Origin: Enterovibrio norvegicus FF-33
GTDB lineage: Bacteria > Pseudomonadota > Gammaproteobacteria > Enterobacterales > Vibrionaceae
Reading direction: 5' to 3'
Length of the DNA stretch: 64,000 bases
NCBI RefSeq assembly: GCF_000286835.2
Contig: NZ_AJYD02000038.1
Location: 1,197,253-1,261,252 of the forward strand
The position numbers and the translations under genes were made by a program. The first letter of the stretch is position 1; each line of letters opens with the position of its first letter. The notes beneath the pieces are model-generated. The model saw only the letters and a list, made by a program, of their open reading frames with translations. It made no database searches and had not been told where the DNA came from. This document shows positions 59,852 through 64,000 of this stretch, piece after piece.

Positions 59852-60367
59852 CTAATCAAACAACTTGTTGCCTTCAAACACAGGCGTGCCGTGTATGAGG
59901 CTGCGTGTATCTCGAATGATCGATTGAACGAGTCGGAACAACATCAAGGAGAACCCTAGTGGCACGGCTGCCATAAACCACGCTTGGCTAATGCCTAGTC
60001 CATGTGTGACTGAACCAAACTTAAGTGATACTTCGATAGGGTGAAGCGACCAGTAGAAGGCAAATAGCGCAACTACCATGGTTAATAAATCACCGAACAA
60101 ATACATCACGGCTTTACCACGCTGTGGTAAGTAGTGGATCAAGACATCAATACGAATGTGAGCACGCTCTTTCACTGCGGCAGATGCACCTATCCATGCA
60201 AGATAGATAAAGGCATATCGAGCGACTTCTTCCCCCCAAATAGAGGAATAACTGAAGACAAACCGGCGGATGACTTCCATTGCGATCGTCATGACGATCG
60301 TGCTGTAGAAAAACAGCAGTAGCCAACGTTCGCCATTTTCATCTATGTTTTTTAGTAGAGCTTTCAT
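59852..60367 (-). CDS. TRAP transporter small permease (DctQ type)
   Basis: The 171-residue protein has four membrane helices with the typical DctQ charged segment (EEVARYAFIYLAWIGASAAVKERAHIRIDVL). It scaffolds the large permease for capture of DHPS from the binding protein. Confidence 0.9.
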   Translation of the reverse strand: MKALLKNIDENGERWLLLFFYSTIVMTIAMEVIRRFVFSYSSIWGEEVARYAFIYLAWIGASAAVKERAHIRIDVLIHYLPQRGKAVMYLFGDLLTMVVALFAFYWSLHPIEVSLKFGSVTHGLGISQAWFMAAVPLGFSLMLFRLVQSIIRDTRSLIHGTPVFEGNKLFD

Positions 60368-60450
60368 AGTCTTAGTCCAACGTGCGTTGTGGTAATAGAG
60401 CGAGTAGCCTCTTGAGGAGTATTAACCCAAGAGGCCAAGTTACTCAGCAG

Positions 60451-61605
60451 TTACACGTCGTGAACATAGAAACGGCTGTTACCGTTTGCTGCATCAAGTA
60501 GTTTGTTGAAGGTGGCTTTCGAGCCTGCAAGTTGCAGTTTGAAATCATCCCACTCTGGGCGCTGATGACCAGCTTTGTCGATCCATTGGCGCATCTCATC
60601 AGGGTTAGGTGCGTAGAATTCAACACCGGCGTCGCCAAGTTCTGCCATGGCATAAGCACGGGCCGCTGGGACTTTTGCAAGGTTTTGAATTGACGTCACT
60701 TCACTCGCAAATTCAATGCCTTCTTGAATATCTTTCGGCAAGCTATTGAACCATTCAAGGTTACAAGAGAACACTTGCGAATCTGGCACCGCGCGGTTGA
60801 ACGTCACTGATGAAAGCACGTCTTTAAAGCCAAATACATTCAACGCTTCTACCGATGGGTCCAGTGCATCTGCAACGCCTTGCTTGATGGCAGACGGTGT
60901 TTCACCCCATGCCACTGGTGTTGGGTTTGCACCCAGCAGGCGATACATTTGTTGAAGGATTTTTGAACCCGGTACGCGGAATTTCACGCCTTCAAGTTGA
61001 TCGGGTGTTTTGATGGGGCCTTCTAGACCTTTTCTCAGTGCAACAACGCGTGGGTCGATAACCACATACCAAAGCGGTTTAAAGCCTTTGGCTTCAACAC
61101 GCGGGTGAATTTCTTCTTCCCAAGCTTTTGACGTGACAAGGTTGATGAATTTTTGGTTTTCACCACACCAGTAAGGAATATTGATTAAATCTACAGCAGG
61201 CGCAAAAGGTGCAAAATTGGAAAGGGAATGTTGCGCTGCTTGAATGGTACCGGCCTGCACTTTTTGAGCCAATGCACCACCCGCACCCAGTTGACCACCC
61301 GGTGCCAACTTCACGTAAACCTGACCTCGGGTCATGTTTTGGATGTTTTCTTTAAAATCAAGTTGCATGATCGGATAGCTGCGCGATGCACCAATGATGT
61401 AGGCTGTCGCGATGGTCATGGTGTACTTGGCACGTTTTTGACGTTCTCTTTCTTCGTTGACCGCGGCTTGGGCGGAGGTTGAGGTTAACAACGCTCCCGA
61501 TGCACCAGCAACCACAGCGGCGGTAAAGCCGACTTTTTTCGCTACTTCTAGGAAACGGCGACGCTCTGCACTTTGTGGGGAGTCATCCTTTTGGCGAACA
61601 GACAT
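60451..61605 (-). CDS. TRAP transporter substrate-binding protein (DctP type) with Tat-like signal
   Basis: The 384-residue protein begins with a twin-arginine-like signal: ERRRFLEVAKKVGF, then a hydrophobic stretch ending AQA near residue 47. The mature part has DctP features: PGGQLGAGGALAQKVQAG, KGLEGPIKTPDQLEGVKFRVPGS and the ligand-contacting Arg in that last segment. It should bind DHPS in the periplasm. It is separated from dctQ by 83 bases. Confidence 0.88.
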   Translation of the reverse strand: MSVRQKDDSPQSAERRRFLEVAKKVGFTAAVVAGASGALLTSTSAQAAVNEERERQKRAKYTMTIATAYIIGASRSYPIMQLDFKENIQNMTRGQVYVKLAPGGQLGAGGALAQKVQAGTIQAAQHSLSNFAPFAPAVDLINIPYWCGENQKFINLVTSKAWEEEIHPRVEAKGFKPLWYVVIDPRVVALRKGLEGPIKTPDQLEGVKFRVPGSKILQQMYRLLGANPTPVAWGETPSAIKQGVADALDPSVEALNVFGFKDVLSSVTFNRAVPDSQVFSCNLEWFNSLPKDIQEGIEFASEVTSIQNLAKVPAARAYAMAELGDAGVEFYAPNPDEMRQWIDKAGHQRPEWDDFKLQLAGSKATFNKLLDAANGNSRFYVHDV

Positions 61606-61631
61606 AAATCTACTTCCTTTCTGCGTTTTAA

Positions 61632-61859
61632 TTAATTTGCCGAGCCGCTGTTTGCTTCTTTCTCGGCAGACAGCATTGCGACAACGAAGGTCAGGGATGT
61701 AAGGAGGAGGAGAAGAAACTCTCCCACATCATCGACACGAACAATGGGTGTGTTCCCTAAAGAAATTTGAGCCTTGGTGGCAAGAACGTTAAGCAAGTAC
61801 AGCGAGAAGAACACTAGAGGTAAGATGTAGCGTTTCTTGATGTGAAATACAGAGCTCAT
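61632..61859 (-). CDS. Small two-helix membrane protein at the head of the DHPS operon
   Basis: The 75-residue protein has helices ~10-28 and ~45-65. GAGAGG precedes the ATG at good spacing. It is the first gene after the operator and is followed by the binding-protein gene after 26 bases, so it belongs to the operon. The family is not recognised. Confidence 0.65.
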   Translation of the reverse strand: MSSVFHIKKRYILPLVFFSLYLLNVLATKAQISLGNTPIVRVDDVGEFLLLLLTSLTFVVAMLSAEKEANSGSAN

Positions 61860-61951
61860 GGTTCAACCTCTCAAGAGTCAGTTGGCGGCAGACGCCGTTT
61901 TATTATCTGTTTTGTATGTATAGCACTTAGCGTGTTGTGAATATATTGTTA

Positions 61952-61969
61952 AATGTAAGCGCTTACATT
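61952..61969. promoter_or_regulatory. LacI-family operator of the DHPS operon
   Basis: AATGTAAGCGCTTACATT is a perfect 18-bp palindrome between the divergent DHPS operon and its regulator. The GTAAGCGCTTAC core recurs at 62118-62129. Confidence 0.82.
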
Positions 61970-62092
61970 GTGAAGAGTAGTGGGCGAGTGGAACTGCTGT
62001 CAAGTTTTTGACGGCAAGAATTTTATGCGAAGCTATAATCAGTTAAATTGTGGCTTTATAATCTCAATAACGAGTCAAAGAACTAACGAGTT

Positions 62093-63148
62093 ATGGTGAA
62101 AGAGATACAGCCTTTGCGTAAGCGCTTACAAAAACGACCTTCTGATGCTCCCACTGCGGAAAATGTTGCTATTGCAGCGGGGGTCTCTACGGCGACTGTG
62201 TCACGCTATTTGGCGAATCCAGCATCTGTCAGCGAGAAGCGGGGGATACTGATTCGTTCTGCGATTGAATCCCTCGGTTATATTCCTCATGGTGCTGCTC
62301 AAGCGCTCGCATCACAGCATTCAAAAACCATGGGCGTGATTGTTCCCACATTAGATAACGCAATTTTTGCCGAGGGGATTCACGCGTTTCAACGACGCTT
62401 GCAGGAGAAAGGATATACATTATTTATCGCCAGTTCGGATTACTCAGTTGATGAAGAATTAGCGCAAGCGGAAAGGTTGATCACGCGAGGCGTTGATGGG
62501 CTAATGCTGGTGGGGGCGGAGCACCATCCGCAGTTATTTGAGATCCTAGATAAAAAGCAACTGCCTTATCTGTATACATGGTCGTTTAAGCCACAATTGG
62601 ATCATCCTTGCATTGGCTTTGATAATTACCGTGCATCGGCGCGATTAACCGAGTTTTTGTTGCAACTTGGGCACACTGAATTTGCCGCGATTCCGGGTAT
62701 CACGCGTTTGAATGACAGAACCAAAGACCGCCTTGCAGGATGCTTAGATACCCTGAAGAAAGCCGATATTTTCTTAGCCAAAAATCGCATTATTGAATGT
62801 AAGTATGATTTAGCGGAAAGCCGTCAGGCACTGCGGAAGCTACTGGAAAATTCACCGCGTCCCACCGCCATTGTTTGCGGTAACGATATTATCGCGATGG
62901 GGGCGTTATTAGAGTGCCAAACCTTGGGTGTACGTGTACCAGAAGATGTTTCCATTGTAGGGTTTGATGACGTAGCAATGGCGTCGCACATTCATCCTGC
63001 ACTCACCACCATGCAAGTTCCCTCAAAGACAATGGGCGAGAAAGCGGCAGATTTTTTGTTGGCCAAACTGAGTAATGAGCCCGTTACAGACAAATTGGAG
63101 CTGGAAGCAAAGTTGGTGGTAAGAGAAACCACCGCCGCCGTAAAATGA
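62093..63148 (+). CDS. LacI/GntR-type regulator of DHPS catabolism
   Basis: The 351-residue protein has helix-turn-helix ENVAIAAGVSTATVSRYLANPASVSE, hinge PHGAAQALAS and the sugar-binding-like effector domain (MGVIVPTLDNAIFAEGI, DVSIVGFDDVAMASHIHPALTTM). It is divergent from the DHPS operon, with a palindromic operator between them and a second palindrome inside its own codons 9-12. It probably represses both and responds to DHPS, sulfolactate or an intermediate. The ATG follows CTAACGAGTT, a weak ribosome binding site. Confidence 0.88.
   Translation: MVKEIQPLRKRLQKRPSDAPTAENVAIAAGVSTATVSRYLANPASVSEKRGILIRSAIESLGYIPHGAAQALASQHSKTMGVIVPTLDNAIFAEGIHAFQRRLQEKGYTLFIASSDYSVDEELAQAERLITRGVDGLMLVGAEHHPQLFEILDKKQLPYLYTWSFKPQLDHPCIGFDNYRASARLTEFLLQLGHTEFAAIPGITRLNDRTKDRLAGCLDTLKKADIFLAKNRIIECKYDLAESRQALRKLLENSPRPTAIVCGNDIIAMGALLECQTLGVRVPEDVSIVGFDDVAMASHIHPALTTMQVPSKTMGEKAADFLLAKLSNEPVTDKLELEAKLVVRETTAAVK
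62118..62129. promoter_or_regulatory. Internal operator within the regulator gene
   Basis: GTAAGCGCTTAC matches the core of 61952-61969 exactly. It lies 26 bases into the regulator coding region, 160 bases from the first site, about 15 helical turns, which would suit autoregulation or DNA looping. Confidence 0.65.
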
Positions 63149-63191
63149 GGTAGAGCCTAGCGGTCTATCAGTCAGCATTAATCAAAATAAA

Positions 63192-63213
63192 AAGGGCGGT
63201 ATCAAACCGCCCT
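63192..63213. terminator. Bidirectional Rho-independent terminator
   Basis: AAGGGCGGT and ACCGCCCTT pair around ATCAA, between the regulator and the convergent lipoprotein gene, with A/T-rich flanks. Confidence 0.85.
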
Positions 63214-63251
63214 TAGTTATTTTTACGTTGTGCTTTCAACACTTGGTCACA

Positions 63252-63821
63252 TTACCAAACCCACTGTGTTTGCTCGTTGGTGATCCGCATTTGAATAGGT
63301 GTTGTACCGTCGTAGAAGAACACTTCGGCCAACATGTAGTATTGCGAATCGGCGAGCAGGTAATCCACATCACCGAATCCACTCTCTAACGTTTTTGCGG
63401 TGATTCGGCTGTTATAGTCGGCAGAATATGAGCCATCTGGGTTCTCTACAAAGCCGCCATATATCGACACATAGGCTTGGCTTATCGAGTAGCTACTAAT
63501 ATCGACTTCTAGGCTTTGCGAAACAACGGGGTCGTAGCTGAAGCCATTCGGCACCACCATTTCTGACATCTGCGTAGCATCACTTGTTACCGTCGGCGGG
63601 ATATCCACTACCTCGGGGTTGGCACCAGTCAGCACAGTTGGTGTCGGATTGCTGGTACCGTTGGAGGTATTTGACGCTGTTGTACTGCCACCGGCTTCCG
63701 TAGCAGAATCAGTAATGGTAGGGCTTCCGCTTGTTGATGCTGAGCCACCATCACCTCCACCGCCCCCACAAGCTGTTAATAGTAAGACAAGTGATGCGGT
63801 TACAATCGAATAGATATTCAT
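63252..63821 (-). CDS. Lipoprotein of unknown function
   Basis: The 189-residue protein has a lipoprotein signal with lipobox LLTACGG, Cys at about residue 18. A Gly/Ser/Thr-rich low-complexity linker (~19-70) and a small C-terminal domain of beta-rich type (QSLEVDISSYSISQAYVSIYGG) follow. It overlaps in operon style with the gene ending at 63824 upstream of it, so the two are probably co-transcribed and both exported. The function is unknown. Confidence 0.75.
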   Translation of the reverse strand: MNIYSIVTASLVLLLTACGGGGGDGGSASTSGSPTITDSATEAGGSTTASNTSNGTSNPTPTVLTGANPEVVDIPPTVTSDATQMSEMVVPNGFSYDPVVSQSLEVDISSYSISQAYVSIYGGFVENPDGSYSADYNSRITAKTLESGFGDVDYLLADSQYYMLAEVFFYDGTTPIQMRITNEQTQWVW

Positions 63822-63823
63822 GA

Positions 63824-64000
63824 TTATTCCTCCGGCTCGAAAACAGTGCCTAGCGTGGCTTTTTCGTCCATATACCAGTTGGTATTGTTAACACCCGACG
63901 TTTCAGCGTAACCCGCAAACTCAGGGTAGGCCGCAATCAGGTCAACGTGCTCTTGAGGCCATTTCCATGCGTCGTTGATTAGCAGCGCCCAAGGTAGGTT
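63824..64000 (-). CDS. LruC-domain-like protein, C-terminal end (partial)
   Basis: The minus strand is open from the right edge of the window to a stop at 63826-63824. The visible 58 residues read NLPWALLINDAWKWPQEHVDL, then a Tyr/Phe-rich stretch with NTNWYMDEKA. The pattern PWAL...WP.E..D...AYP.F..YA.TSG...NWY fits the end of LruC-domain proteins, which are often partnered with lipoproteins like the one downstream. Start and full domain are outside the window. Confidence 0.6.
   Translation of the reverse strand, partial: NLPWALLINDAWKWPQEHVDLIAAYPEFAGYAETSGVNNTNWYMDEKATLGTVFEPEE

Overview
The window looks like part of a marine gammaproteobacterium, most likely Vibrionaceae. The grounds are gene style, two large chemoreceptors, an MshA-like prepilin, a patatin, beta-glucan and sulfonate uptake genes, and a GC content that looks close to 48%. 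No rRNA, tRNA or core housekeeping cluster was seen, which fits an accessory-rich region such as a secondary chromosome. The species was not identified.

Bases 1-8.7 kb: the C-terminal part of a multidomain secreted carbohydrate-binding protein with Gly-Thr-Asp-Gly linkers, a REP-associated tyrosine transposase with its flanking repeats, a globin/membrane/pentapeptide-repeat fusion, a delta-class-like carbonic anhydrase and an SdsA-type alkyl sulfatase. Bases 8.8-19.3 kb: an Opp/Cbt-type oligosaccharide ABC importer, a 1153-residue GH94-like protein and a convergent LacI-type regulator. Two identical 20-bp palindromes precede the transporter and the GH94-like gene and are the probable operators. 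With the carbohydrate-binding protein upstream, this suggests beta-glucan use. Bases 19.6-36 kb: ordinary accessory genes (alpha/beta hydrolase, agmatinase, patatin, chemoreceptor, YjdM, ABC1 kinase, YdcF, GNAT, U32 peptidase, GST, DMT exporter, Lrp regulator, peroxiredoxin), plus an orphan prepilin that appears to start at ATT and a decayed RidA-like gene.

Bases 36.5-46.5 kb hold the most unusual content. A plus-strand operon encodes an acyl carrier protein, a ketosynthase, a FabZ-like dehydratase, two GNAT acyltransferases and a CPBP membrane protease. It converges on a minus-strand operon with a peptidase-less ABC exporter, an HlyD-type adaptor and a MacB-type ATPase and permease. At the head of the minus-strand operon I found a 31-codon gene with a strong ribosome binding site, encoding a Lys-rich peptide ending in GPCCGTP. 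Together they look like a biosynthesis and export system for a ribosomal peptide, possibly fatty-acylated. The acylation is inference.

Bases 46.5-53.4 kb: a small unknown protein, a VOC protein, an alpha/beta hydrolase, a poly-HAMP chemoreceptor, a small membrane protein and a YeiH/SuyZ-family exporter. Bases 53.7-63.1 kb: a full operon for 2,3-dihydroxypropane-1-sulfonate (DHPS) catabolism. A TRAP transporter brings DHPS in, two DHPS 2-dehydrogenase candidates interconvert its enantiomers, HpsN oxidises (R)-DHPS to (R)-sulfolactate, and SuyAB splits that to pyruvate and sulfite. A divergent LacI-type regulator has a palindromic operator in the promoter region and a second one inside its own coding start. 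The window ends with a lipoprotein gene and the 3' end of a probable LruC-domain gene.
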